A stretch of DNA of 52,500 nucleotides from Bigelowiella natans CCMP2755 (GCA_000320545.1 ADNK01002546.1:55001-107500); one strand, 5' to 3'; shown: positions 36,820 to 50,280, numbered from the stretch's first letter. Translations and numbers: made by a program. Notes: generated by a model not told the origin, from the sequence alone.

Positions 36820-37159
36820 ATTATTGACAGTATCCCTGCGCTTTGGCGAATGGCGGCGTGGTCTTTTCCAGCGCAAGCGCGGCGGGCATGCTCGGAGAGG
36901 GAGGGGCACTCAGATAGATGTGAATGTGTGGGGAAAGTTGTTGCGACGGCGAATGGAAAACGTTGTTCCAGAAGATGTTGTATTATCAGAATGCATATAG
37001 AAAAAATATATAGGTTAAAATAAGGGTAATTTATTTAACTATGTTATCATTTTCTTCTCAATTTCCGAAAAGAACTTTGAACGGAACAATTTAAAGTCAC
37101 ATCATGATATAGATCTATTTCGGATAAAATATGGGTCTTCTTTTGGTGGATTGTCTACA
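36820..37159. promoter_or_regulatory. Divergent promoter region, methyltransferase / PPR genes
   Basis: 340 bp between the predicted start codons of two divergent genes. It includes a GC-rich half next to the methyltransferase and an AT-rich half next to the PPR gene. I see no TATA box or other assignable element. Confidence 0.55.
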
Positions 37160-38750
37160 ATGGAAACGGAGGCGATATCTCCGGTCTTACGAGGGACTTT
37201 TCAGACGCAGCTGTGCTATCGGCGATGGGCACTGCAGAGAAAGGGAAAGAAGTAAGGAAAATATTTACCGACATAATATCTTATAAAATAGAAAAGTATT
37301 TCGATTATTAATTACAACGCTAACAACAATTTATTAGAGTCCGAATAAAGATCCGTTGGCATAGTGGCCCCCTTCCCCTCGCCTTTGCGGCGTCATTCGC
37401 TAATGAATGAAAAGGGTATAAATACCTTTTAGTCATGCATGGTCTTATGCTATACTCAATTTACGTCGCTTGGTATTAAAACCTTTGCGCCAGGTCGGTG
37501 GCAATGGGGCCTTCCCATCGTGATGTTGGTACTTTTCTCGATCATAGTGCGTGTTTGCCCCCCGCAAACGGCCAGGGTTGCATCCTCTGGGAGAGGCAGG
37601 TATCTCCAAGCATAAGTGAACAGCGCAGCACGCGCTATTGAAACGACGCCAGGGGGGAGAGGGCACCGAATGTATGTACACCGCCCTTCAAACGCTCACA
37701 TCCCCCACTCTTTAATTCTTCAGCATTGCTAGGAGGGCGGCTTCTTCCTCGGTCGGAAGAGCAGGAGGGCGTCGGCCCATTCGTAGTAGGCGAGATGGAC
37801 GGCGCCCTCCTCACCACCGAACTAATCAGGAGAGCCCCGTAAAAGACACCGCGTATGGTACTGTGGATATGGCCAAGGCTGGCGGAGCTCGGAATGATGC
37901 AAAATCCACGCCTGACCGGCCACTAAAGGTTTGTTACTTTCGGCCAGCGTCGGCTTTGCAATTCGAAAACATCGCTAGTAGTCTCGCCCCGCCGGGCGGT
38001 GCCATAGAATGATGCAGTCTATCTGAGAGAATGCTGTTACGCTACTCAGGATACTGTTCTATATCCAAGAGCTACAACGTTTATTCCAGGGGATTCGGTG
38101 CGCGTTCTAGCCGCTACTCTGTCGCATTTGTGCCGTAGCTAGTAGCAGCGACCACTCTTTCTAATCCATTATATATGCGAGGATTTCGATGCACCGATGC
38201 GTCACCTCCACTCTAGATTTTGGCCATTGTCATAGATGAATATATTCTTCTTATTATTATTTTTGTTTTTTCTTGAAATGTATATTTGCATATTTGCATC
38301 ATGATCATATTGCACCATCAAGCCCTGCCGACTGATGCTGTTACTCGTCTACGACTGTCGTTAGAGGCAGAGAATGCTCGAGTATGTTCGCTCTGACGAT
38401 GCGGCGAAGATGAAGGAAACTATTTGTGGTATACATATATATATATATATATATTATATTATATTTGTTTGTTTTTTTATAATATTTGATATGCATAGGG
38501 TAGCAGGAAGCTGTTCCTATGAAATGACGCAGTTGGTATATGATGCAAAAATAGGGTTTCTCAAACAGGACAGAATAAAGATATTTCCGAACGTACGCCG
38601 CTGCACTACGCAGAGAAGAAGCAAACAGCATTTTGCATTTGAAACGGGAGGGGGAGAATAGACATGGGAATGTCACAACTTTTGCCGTGAATGTATTCTC
38701 TCAGTGTATTTCCAGTCGTTTCTTGGAAATCGATGATAAACAACACACAG

Positions 38751-38791
<41 letters not shown>

Positions 38792-39405
38792 CGCATGCAC
38801 AGCCACGCACATATACCTAAATATTCTATACTATACATATGATGAATAAATGCAATATACTATAATGTTTTATATAACATTTGCTACTCACCGTTTTAAG
38901 GACTACACCGTGATGATCAATGCTTGTCGCAAATATGGTACATATACGCTTGAATCATGCGTCGTGTGTTACTATGGCTCGGTCGCAGATTGCTCACATC
39001 TTCGTCTCACAATCATCAGGAGAATGGCAGCTTGTTCTTCAACTCGTTGAGCACGCAAGGTTCGATTGATTTCCATGCAAGAAACGCGTACAATATTTTG
39101 AAATATCGATTTGCAGACGCTGTAAGTAATGGTATTGGCCGCTTTATGAGTTAGTGTTATTCGTAATGGATCATAGAGAAATACTGTCGAAAGACTGGTT
39201 TTTTTGCTTTTTTTTTTAATAGAATTTGAAGTGTTTTTTGTGATGTTCGGTTGTTCTGTATAGTCATCATGTATCTATGCATTGAGCGGCGTTTCATTGT
39301 CATTCTGCCTCCCGCAATTCTGTTAGGAATAGAGGCGTCTTAAATGCATACCAGGTCGGAGTATTTCTAGTTTTTGTTTGTTTTATAATATTCATTTTAT
39401 ATATA

Positions 39406-39444
<39 letters not shown>

Positions 39445-41635
39445 AAATTATATATGGTTACAAGCGATGTATGATTCTCCTTTTTCGTTTATCTCTCTCT
39501 CTCTCTCCTCCTTCATCTCTCTCTATCTCTCTCTCCCTCTCTTCGCCTCTTTTTCTCTTCCATTTTATCTGCGCGTGGGCTCGAGCATCTAATGACAGCA
39601 AGTTTGCGATTATGAGAAAGCATTCGCTGGTGGCTTGCAGACATTGAATATGTGATTGTGAATGGCGATAGATATCGGCTGCATTTGCCGGGCTAGGCCC
39701 GCGTTGGAGAATGGCTCTGCGGTTGCTCCATCAGGTCCAGAAACAGACCTCTTGCACTCTGGCACACGTATATTCTGTATAGCCTTCGCAATTGGCACAC
39801 GTGATATGGAGCTGGTTTTTCGCATGAAGATCGCATTGGGAGATTTGAGCAAAGTTTGCATCTTTTTTTGGTTTTGTTTTGGCGCCATTTGCAGTGTCGC
39901 TCGGATGGTATAGCACTGGATATTGTGGCGTATAATTCTGTGATCACGTACGTGTGTTATTATATATGTATACATATTGCGCGCCGCCGTTCTTTGAAAG
40001 CCAATGCACACCTATAGGTTTAAATGTGTAATTATTATATAGATTTTACATTCATAATATATACCACATTCGTGTGCTGTGTGTGTCCTCTGCGTTGCGG
40101 TAGATTGTTTCATCTACTTTGCATCGATGATACATCTGAGCATGGGAGTTACAGAAGCCACTCACTACCGGGCTTGTGGTATATTTGCACGAACGATAAC
40201 ACAGGCAATGCTGCCGATCTCATGACTGGGAGAAGGCTTTAGGTTTATTTGTTCAACCTAAATCAACACACACACAGACACACACACGCACACGCACACG
40301 CATATGCACATACACACGCGCACATGGGCATGCGTATGTGTAACCCATGAAATTCCTCATCGAGAGAGAAATAGGCGAGATGTTAATTGGAAGTCTCTGC
40401 TGCACAAAACAACAGCGCGCGCCTTTTCCAGCGAGAATGAGCGCAATGTATCTTTTCCCCCTGATGGTTAAGGTGTGAGAGAAATGCTTCTGAACGATGG
40501 TGTAAAGCAAGACTCTTACACGATGCACAATCTCCTGGTGAGCATTTACCACAGCACGCTTATCAAACATAATAGCGCATGGCTAGTAAGGGAGAAGGGG
40601 GGGGGGGGGGGGGGAAGTAGAGAGGGGTGAAAGAGAATAGATTGGAGAGGAAAGATGCATTGGGGGATAGCATCGTAGAAAAGCATTTCGGGGTCGGAAA
40701 TATTTGGGGAAAATCTTAAAACAGACCGATTTACACACAGACAGAGCATGCTTGGTAGCTACACCTTGAGAGAGCCAATTGTACAATCTTGTCGAAACAC
40801 CACTTTGGCATCATACAGAAAGCAATATATCGGTCTCATCAATGGCAAAGAGCGGAGGAGCTTATAGGTGTCTGTCGGCAAGCGCGTATCATACCATCGT
40901 GTGTCTCATCAGAAGTGGCGCTGTGCGGTGTTGCGTTTTGTCCGGTTTGAATGAATTCTTCGGTTTTTAACGCGACTGCTGCGGTGATGATGCTCTTACA
41001 CGATGGTATGTATTCGTCTCAGCGGAGATGGATGCATGCTCTCTTCGTCGATCGGTAAAAGACTCACATCCACTGCCGTTGTCTCTTCGCGAGTACAGCA
41101 AGTTGCGGTGCAATGATATCGATAAATTCATGCTCCAACATCCTCTGAGTGTGCGTGCACGTAATTGTGTGTGTGCTGTGTTGCTTGTATGCGTGTGTGT
41201 GGGTGGGGTTCTCTTTCAGACCGAGATCTACAACATCAAACTGAGCGCGTCTTCGCAGAAAGAGGGAGGATGGCGTGAGGCCATCAGCATATTCAATGAA
41301 ATGCGGCAACAAAACGTAGATGTTTTTTCGGATAACGAGCGATCTCTAGCATGCACGATTTCATTTCGAGCGCCATTGTTACTATGGAGCTCGTACATGT
41401 CTCGTATGGTACACTTCCGATAAAATGCTGCCTCAAATCGCTGTTGGGTATGCGAGAATGAACGATGTGGTTCGGTTAGTGCCAATTGGATATGCGTGAT
41501 TGCCGCCATCACTGCCAGAGGTGGTGTGGATGTTCTTCTCTGAAAGTTCTGATTTTCCGTAGATATCAAGGACCACGTACACCTACAACACGCTGATCTC
41601 GTGCATGGTATTTAGCTGCTGCCGTTATATTATAT

Positions 41636-41685
<50 letters not shown>

Positions 41686-43215
41686 ACTCTCCACTGTTTC
41701 TGAAAGAAATCAACGTCTCAGCGCATACATCTTTTCCTCTCCCAAGACTTGAGAAGTTCAGCCATCTGGCCCTCAATGCTCATTTTTCAGGAAGAAAACA
41801 ACGCCCAGGACTTCGTGCCATCTTCGTCATCGGATGAGGATTACGATCTACACGAAGGTGATCGAGAGTCGAATGCATAAAATGTCCGGCAGTGCGGCAT
41901 TCTCCAATTTCTTTGTTTAGAACAACAATCCTGCAGTCAACTCCACCGTTGTTTTTCCCCGAAATGATTGCAGGGCAAGACCTTCCCTATGAAGGGTGGG
42001 GATTCCAAAATCGACAGCACTTGAAAGAGCGTTTTCGTCTGCTCAAAGGTGGTGGATGCAGCCGAGAGACAGCGTTAAGTTTTGAAGGGTTTCCGCGTTT
42101 GCGATTTGTTTATATTTAATTGGAATGATGGGGGAGCCGCCGAGGGGGGGAAATACCACATGCGGGCGAGTGGCCGGTTGTAGCACACTTGCGTGACTGC
42201 CCTCATCACTAAACACCATAGCGAGCAATGATGGGGACGACGACGACTGGAAAAACCCCGCGGATTCGCAAGAAGATGGCCAGTGGAACATGCAGAAGCT
42301 CACGGTGAAAATCGCACTTTTGTTTCATTGCTTCGTTTTTTCGCGCGGCAAGTGCCATTTTGCGGCGCATACAACACTGCCACCCCCCTTACCGCCTCCG
42401 TTCCAGGCTTTGATTTCTCTTGGCTCGTTGTAGGTGGAGGGCATTCTGACTTTGATGGAGAGGGACAACTTGAGGAAGGTCGGTTGCGGGTTGTTGAAGA
42501 CGTGTATACCTGATGAAAGCGCAGAAAGATGAACTTTGATGAAGCGCATTTACATGCTTGTCGTACGAGAATGATAACATTGTAAGTTCTTATCCGCCCC
42601 CCCCCCCCCCCCCCTTTTTTACCATCTTGGGTCGCTGAAACCTCGTGATATTACCCTAGGACGTCGTGACCTACAACGCCATTATGCAGCACCAGAAAAG
42701 GTGATTGAATGGATGAATTGAGAGGGAAATAAGGAAGAATCTTCGCGACATATGCGTCACTCTCTGAGCCCCGGAGTGGAATGTTTTGTGTCAGGGATTT
42801 ATTCAGTGTTCTCCCGGTCATTCTACGATATAGACGCGCAGGTAAAATGGCCAGCACGGCGAACATTAAACGCGAAGGCAAAGACGCTATCACGGTGTTG
42901 TGCGAGATTACGGATTGTCTTCTCTTCAGCCGAGCCAATTGGGGCTTCCTCCTTTTGTCTTTCATTTTATTGCGATGCAGGTTTTTCATGTAAGTTAAAC
43001 TAAATAAGTATTTTCACCCACACAATCAGGGTATTAGAAGGAACACCATATCGTTCACTAATGTCATAGCAGCGTGCAGGCATCACCAGGTCTAACAGCC
43101 TACTGAATTTCCTTACAGTCGCTGTTTTGTTATGGTAGCTAGGTATTAGTACCTCTTTCTACCTCTATCTCGCTATCTATAGTTACATATTTAAAACTCA
43201 TATTTATTAATAAAT

Positions 43216-43269
<54 letters not shown>

Positions 43270-45546
43270 ATTTACGTGTGTGCATTGCCTTTCAGATAAA
43301 CACGTCACTATCGTAACACACTGCTATGCTATCATCCTCCAGGAATGGGAGAGAGCTTTGGATTTCATCAAGGAGATGCATCAGAGCCAAATACGGCCTT
43401 CGCTGCAGGTGATTTTCTGTCTTCGGATCTTAACTATCCTGTAAGAATATAGGCAATGTACGCATCGGTGCCAATACGCACGTGTTTACGGCGCATGTTT
43501 ATACGATGTTCGCTCGGTGTTTTCTTGGCTCTCAGATAATCAACCACGTTGCCGCTGCCCTGATGGAAGAAAAACCTGCAAGGGCGATTTCATTTCTCGA
43601 TCGATACGAGGTGGGATAATGCCGCTACAGCCCAATGCGCGTGCGTTTTTTGTGTACGAGGGCGTGCAGTTTTCTCTTTTCTACCAGCATTCCCTCTCTG
43701 CAGTAGCTTTGCTGTTTCATAACTGCGGTGATTCACTCCTGTTCAGAAATCAGGGCTGAAGCTGAACGTAGTCTCGCATAGCATCAAGTTGGCCTCATTA
43801 AGGAAAACGAGAGACTGGCAGCTTGCGGTAGGTATTATTCGCGGTACGATGTTATCGCGGAGCAAAAGTACTCGGCCCGAGGCGCAAACACGTCCCACAC
43901 CCCAGCGCGTACGCACAGACATATGCATATGCCGGGTTCCTTCGTGTTATTGCGTCTTAAATTAGAAATCTGCACATTAACGAGGACTCTTTACGATTAT
44001 GTATATTTATATATATCGAAAAGTGCATCATCAATCTCTTAAATACTCAGGAGTCGTACTTCAACTCGATTCACCGCGGGGCAACCCCCCCCTCTATCAG
44101 CCTGTTCAATACGCTCTTTTCCGTACTTCAGGTGACCGCTGCCTATCCTACTAAAATCGAGCAGCTATGTGCATTACATCTATTCATACCGACGATCAGT
44201 GTTAGCATTCCGAGTGCGTGCGAGAGATAGTAAATGCATTAAAAAATCATATACATGTATAATATACACCATCATCTGCACACGATTTCACCTAAAGCCT
44301 GCTTTGATTCAGCACTCGCGCCGCTGGGAACGTGCATTCGAGACATTTCGCTTCTTGCGAAATGGGTCCTGTGTTCTTCCTGATGTAGTTCAAGAAAGGC
44401 CAGGAGACCTGCAGTCGGAAGAGGTAGGTGGCTAGTTGTTGGCGCTTCTTTCCCTGTCATTTCTGCCGCGGCGATGAGCGCAAATGCCATGTAAATAACC
44501 CATTTTTGAAAGCTCCTGGGGAGCAGAAAGTAGCGAAAATAGTAGGGTGAGTCGATTCTTGGTGTTGATTCTCGATCATATGTCGACGATAAAGGATAAG
44601 GCCTTTTCCCGGATTCTGGAAGAGGCTCGTGGAGGTGAGGCGCGACGCGCTCTTTGGCCCTTTTTGGCGTGTATGAGTAAAAATCGGTGCACGGCTGCTA
44701 ATGGTTTTGACGTATTTATTGGTGGAAGAACTTGCCAATTTCTTCATTGAACTATCGCTGTATGAGGTGCCTGTTCTGTGCAGCCCCAACGCCGTCAGAG
44801 TTTTTTTTAGGAACGGGACTCCTTCATGCATTTCTTTTCTTATGTTTCCGTATTGTTTTTCTGGTGATGGTCTCTATGAGTTTTCGATTCGTTACGAAAG
44901 ACCTTTGGCATGTGAAATTGAAGAGTATCATACTAGATGTTATATGCGCATACATACGAATAACCTACATATGTGTGTGCGTGTTTGATGAGTTTGGCTA
45001 ATGGTGGCAAATTAGTTGTGCATCCTGACGCTGTCTCGTACACGACGATGATAGCCATTTGCCGGAAGGTCAATACGAGAATGTATACATATATATATAT
45101 TTATTTGTTATTATATATATGCATGTAATATTTAATATACATAAATACTGTTGATATAAAAAACGAATATTGGCATATGAATGGTTGTGATTCATACTTT
45201 GTTTCTTCCAATGCGCTGCTGGATTTAGAGCTATGCGTTTGCGAGTGTTCAAAGATCTGCCGTGTATATAGACGATGGGATTTTGTCCAAACTTCGAGCA
45301 GTCTTGGGAACATTTTGTGTTATTTCTCTCGGGTTCTCTCCCGTTCTTCCTCTTACATCTCTGTCTGTGAAATTATGCCGTTGCGTGTGGCCCTTGTGGT
45401 ATTCTATGCCGTTTCATGGCTCTAGGAGGGGCTCTATGAAAGAGGGTTTCAGTTTATAAAAGAGGTAATTGACGATGCGTGTGTTTCGTTGGACTGCACT
45501 TGGCTTTCTCCCGCGAGATCTATAAATATTTCTATGTGTATATGTA

Positions 45547-45591
<45 letters not shown>

Positions 45592-45620
45592 GAAGACTTT
45601 CATACATATTGTCTTTGCGT

Positions 45621-45665
<45 letters not shown>

Positions 45666-45946
45666 TGCGTATGCCTTTGTTTTTATGCGTTGGCGACTCT
45701 TGGCATTTATGTGAATTTACTTTTATCCTTTATTTTCCCAAATAAATAAACACAGCTTGAGGACTCAAAGATCCGGAAGGATACTGTGACGTACAACGCC
45801 ATCCTTGCGTTCAACTCAAAATCGGTATTGCTTTAGAGGAGCATAGCGCGCATGCAAAGCTCATGCTCACTTGCCTTTTTAATGCACACAAGAAAGTCAA
45901 GACGCACACAAACACACACTAATACACACTCACGGGTATTCTAGAA

Positions 45947-45979
<33 letters not shown>

Positions 45980-46468
45980 GTTTGCTATATAGTTCTATTT
46001 CGATTGCTATTTGCAGCACGATTGTTTGATTTGGTTGTGCATGCGCCTTAACGCATATATCCGAATACACTGCTATGCACAACGCACGCTCAGTACCTCT
46101 GGGAGTCAGCTTTATCCGTGTTAGAGGAAATGAAAAGGTAGGTGAGCACGTTCCAAAAGCTCGCAACCGCATCACGCTCGTTGCGCTTCCAACGCATCAG
46201 TTTTGAAGGCAATACTAACCGCGCGTTTTCCCCTTTGCGACATCGTAAATCCAGAAAAAGAGTAAGAACGGACGCCGTCACGTACCACACTGCTATCCAA
46301 GCTGCGAATCGTGCTGGAAAGTGAGAACTCCTGTGCTATGCGAAAATATAAGTCCTGAGATATGTAACTAGGTGGTGTATGCTGCGGAAATGCATCATCT
46401 GAAGCATATTTTTGCTTGGTGAAATGCCAACACTTTTCTTTTTTTAGTATATAGCATAATATAATATG

Positions 46469-46501
<33 letters not shown>

Positions 46502-46505
46502 CGTA

Positions 46506-46544
<39 letters not shown>

Positions 46545-46599
46545 TAGGTGGGAATTAACTTTGAAGCTGTTCGATCAAATGGAAGAGGTGTTTGTGTGA
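37160..46599 (+). CDS. Pentatricopeptide repeat (PPR) protein, about 35 exons
   Basis: PPR proteins bind organellar RNA with about one nucleotide per 35-residue repeat. Exons: 37160-37251, 37724-37928, 38371-38428, 38507-38535, 38901-38937, 39020-39059, 39082-39121, 39672-39734, 39895-39947, 40104-40147, 40473-40537, then 40913-40944 or 41023-41054, 41099-41150, 41220-41315, 41563-41607, 41791-41857, 41974-42048, 42222-42304, 42434-42478, 42660-42700, 42930-42989, 43038-43089, 43343-43408, 43536-43610, 43747-43827, 44051-44131, 44313-44384, 44595-44676, 45016-45068, 45426-45464, 45756-45824, 46094-46137, 46255-46320, 46548-46599 (TGA). They total 2154 nt (717 residues). Repeat hallmarks: DYTVMINACRKYGEWQLVL, DIVAYNSVIT, TYTYNTLISCM, DVVTYNAIMQ, EWERALDFIKEM, DTVTYNAILA, DAVTYHTAIQAANRAGKWEL. 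Several helix starts recur at exactly 35 residues. The N-terminus is Arg-rich (RRAASSSVGRAGGRRP) with no signal peptide, so mitochondrial targeting is as likely as plastid. No DYW, E or Smr domain is seen. The intron at 39060-39081 would be only 22 nt. Confidence 0.9.
42597..42614. repeat. Homopolymer C tract near a predicted acceptor
   Basis: Run of C followed by TTTTTT, about 45 nt before the predicted exon at 42660 in the PPR gene. It could serve as the polypyrimidine tract. Confidence 0.9.
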
Positions 46600-48476
46600 C
46601 TTTTTCGCACGTTCTCCCTCAAAGTTCCTCTTTGTGTGTAATGGGTGATTAACTGTACTGCTGATGCGATAGGATGGTTTTGAAGAGAATGCAAAAACAG
46701 TGGATCTTTGGCTCGAAGCGGTTACATATTTGCTATATATATTATAATACAAGAAATATGAATACGCACACGCGCACACGGGTATTTCTATGGTATATAT
46801 TTTAGATATTTACGCATAGTTTTAGAGAGTTTATGTAACGCCCAAAGGTCGTCAGATTCTGCAATAAAAATCAAATGAAAAAAGCCAAATCTGAGACAGA
46901 GTTGTTTGGTTTGTAGGCGCGACGGCTCGCCAACGAAGACATGTCTCAAAGTTAGAACCCATATTTAACTAGAACTTGCTGGAATCTGAGTATTTCAACA
47001 TTTGTTATTGGAACTACTTTGAAGTTCAAATTACGGATTTGTTTCGAATCGCAACTTTACTTGATTAAAACTTTGTTGCACACTATTGGACTAGCTAGCT
47101 AGTGCATGCAACGGGCTACGTTGAAATTGAAATTTGTTTCAAATTGAACAGCCTTCTTGCACTTTGCAAAACTAGAAAACTTCGAGTAGCTCATTGCAAA
47201 TGGCAAGTCTGCTGACATGAAGGAAGAAACAACTCCGTCAAACCAGGCAAAGGCGGGGTTGTGAACAGTGCAGCGCTTCGCGACACGCTGTGAAGCAGGC
47301 GCGTTTGTTCTCTGCCACAGTTTGAATGTTTTGACGCGTGTGCTTGCTAGCTTGCACAATCCACACGTGCGCACGAAAAATCCCGAAGAAATGCGAGCAA
47401 ATTTTGCATCCATGACATCAGCTTTTGCGCGCGATCGAACACATTGGATTTTGCGGAGCTATTCCAGCATTGCAACTCAGAAACTGATGGATGACATCAA
47501 GCTAGCAAGCTAGCAAGTTGGAGGAGGACACGTTCATCGTCACAGAATTCACTTGGGATGAATCTTTGACACAGATCCGAACATCCTCTAGATCCTTCAC
47601 TTGGCAACCGATTCACCGGTAGCTGAGGCGACACGTCAGTCTGCTTCACCGATGAACAGGAATGTGGTTCAGGGATAAAGTGAAAAGCCACCCTCGTGAC
47701 CGAAACCCTGCCAGCCTGCCCATTGCTAGATTGCCACTTCGGCGAATGTGACTTTGAATCTTGATCACAGATCCGTGCATCCTTAGTCTGGCAACCGAGT
47801 CACCGGTGGCTGGGGCGACATGTCTGTCCATCCCACCGGTGAGCAGGAATGTGGTTCATGGGTAGGAGGAAAAGCCACTCTTGTGACCGAAAACCCCCCG
47901 CCCATCACCGAAGGCCCCCTTTCTTCTCTGCCACACAGCCGAGTTGCTGCTTTCGCTAACCCGTTAATTCTGACCCTGCGACATCATCAAATCCTCTAAA
48001 AACTCTAAAAAGTCATTCGATTTTCCCAGGAGCGCTGATACTGTGAATCCTCGAATCGGGACGCAAAATATTGAAAAAAAAGGGACATGTTTCTTACTAA
48101 TATGTGAGAAAAAGGTTATTCTTTAAGTCTGAGGAGTTCATATCTACAAAATCTCGAGAGAATCTCCTAGGATCGTCGAAAATCTTGAACTCATTGTGCT
48201 CCTCCCTCTCTCTCTCCACGTTGGAAGGGTAAAAGCCGAATGCAACTGTGGTGGATTCCGTAGTGTGTACCCAGCCAAGGGGAGGGGTCAATCACCGATG
48301 AATAGGGCGGTTAGGGGATGCACATTTCGTTTGGTTGTAGAGCAATAGACAAGTACAGATGAGGAATTCGGGATTCATTGACAAGACTCAAAAGCCCTTG
48401 TGGAACAATTTGCACCCTCTATGGGACTTCCGCTTTTTTTTCTTCTTTAGTGTCGTACTCGATATCTGAGCTAGCG
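46600..48476. other. Intergenic region downstream of the PPR gene
   Basis: No supportable gene. AATAAA at 46863-46868 could be the PPR gene polyadenylation signal. From about 46900 to 47520 the sequence has no microsatellites, carries repeated CAAATT-type words and CTAGCTAGC motifs near both ends (47092-47101 and about 47499-47516), and may be an old inserted element. A tandem duplication follows. Confidence 0.5.
47553..47897. repeat. Tandem duplication, two copies of about 150-160 bp
   Basis: Copy 1 is about 47553-47715 and copy 2 about 47747-47897. Shared blocks in order: CACAGATCCG, TGGCAACCGA.TCACCGGT, GGGCGACA or AGGCGACA, GAGCAGGAATGTGGTTCA or GAACAGGAATGTGGTTCA, AAAAGCCAC.CT.GTGACCGAAA. 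No open frame is conserved between the copies. Confidence 0.8.
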
Positions 48477-50002
48477 ATGTCCGAGCCAGCCACTGAAGCC
48501 AAAAATAAAGGAGACGGAACCACCACGGTTGGTGTGATGCCCCCTTTCGAATTCTGTATTGGATGAGCATATCAACATACATCCTAAATGCATATTAAGT
48601 ACGAATCTGGACATTTTCATGTATATGACTTTTCAGTCGACGCTTATACGCATATACACTAGCACGGATAACATATCACTCGTTCTAAAACGAAAAACAC
48701 ACACACAAACGGAGGACGGATGCTTGGTCAATCAAGCCTATATAATGCATTACTGCCACTAATAGCGATATTCATACCATTCGGTCGCAATTAGAATGAC
48801 CAATCTGCCAGCTCTGGCGGTGACTCGGCGAATCCAGGGAATCGGAAGGTGGTTATTTCTGTTTGAGATAGAGGACGTACATAACGTAATACACTGTAGG
48901 AAATGTTTGAATAGTTGTTGTGCACACCGTTACACAGAATCTGGCCTTTCGGGTCTCTACAGAAGAGGTTGTGTGCTGGCTTCTTGGCCAATCCGCACAA
49001 CACACACACATTGGTTTCGTATAGAATTATTGAAATTCTATTGTATTCGGCGCTTTGCTGATAACATCTACATCCAATCGCGACTATACTAACCGTGTTC
49101 TACTTTAATAATTTCAAAATATGACGTTTGTTTCATCCAATGCGAGCTTGTATGGCGACGCTTGTGCTGTAGAGCGTGGAATCACGATTGTCATCTCCGA
49201 CTTTATTGTGCTGCAAATGCTTTATTTTTCGCATGGAGAATCGATCTTTGTAGATTTAACAGGGAATATTTAATTGTATGGTAGTTGGTATGATCATTGT
49301 GTGCAAATATCGTGATTATTCTATGTAGGAGTCAGCCCTGAAACTAGCAGACAGCCCAAAGGATTTCCTTCAAAGCCCGAAAGATGTATGTATGTATGGA
49401 AGTAGCTGCGTTTCGATTTCAAACTCATTTACATCTCAAAAATACTTAAATATTTAAAAAATTATTAAAGAATGTATACGTGTAATTATACCTGTTATAC
49501 ACGACGGTGTAACGAGAATAAACCGAGTAAATACTAATCAATTCGATTCGATCCTAACACGTTTATCTCATCTTTGCGCTAGCTATTACCGCGCCGAGAG
49601 CAAGGGCCAAGGCCGAGAAAGGTAAGCGTCTAACCATCATCGATTATCAGTCTTCATACCCCGTTTTTCAGGCGATGCCACACATGTTATACACACACAC
49701 GCAAACGCACACACGCACGCACACACGCACGCACAGAGCGTAATGCCATAATATTCATCTATAAAGAATTTATGTATGCTGCGAATTCGTTGATATGACC
49801 GTCGATAAAGAACATGAGCTAACAGCGAAACCTTAACAATGCAGGAGCTGAGGCCAAGGAGCGTATCAGCAATGGATAGTTCTTCCGTGCTTGGAAGACG
49901 GTCTTCTTCGTCTCCGATACCGATGGTACTGACTCACAATGAAGAGACATTTTCCTCTTACCACCAACCAACACGCAAATGCGGCGTGAGAGACAGAGGG
50001 AA

Positions 50003-50034
<32 letters not shown>

Positions 50035-50280
50035 CTAACGCGCTCTGAACCGATATGATGCGTTTGTTGGCACGTGTGCGTTGAACAGGTGAGGCAGCTA
50101 TTGCAAGAAGTGGCCGACTCAAAGGAAGAACACTCAATAGATTCCAGTACGTTCGTTTGATACCGAAATGATGCAGCAGATAGCGAACGATTGCATGAGT
50201 GCCTTTCTATTGACTCGAATATTTAACGCACAGACAAATCACAATAGAGAAGGCTCCATATCTACACACATATGTAATCA

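Noticed and set aside
48795-49092. 98-codon plus-strand open frame
   Set aside because: Only its start, read in another frame (48795-48848), fits the flanking exons with good splice sites.
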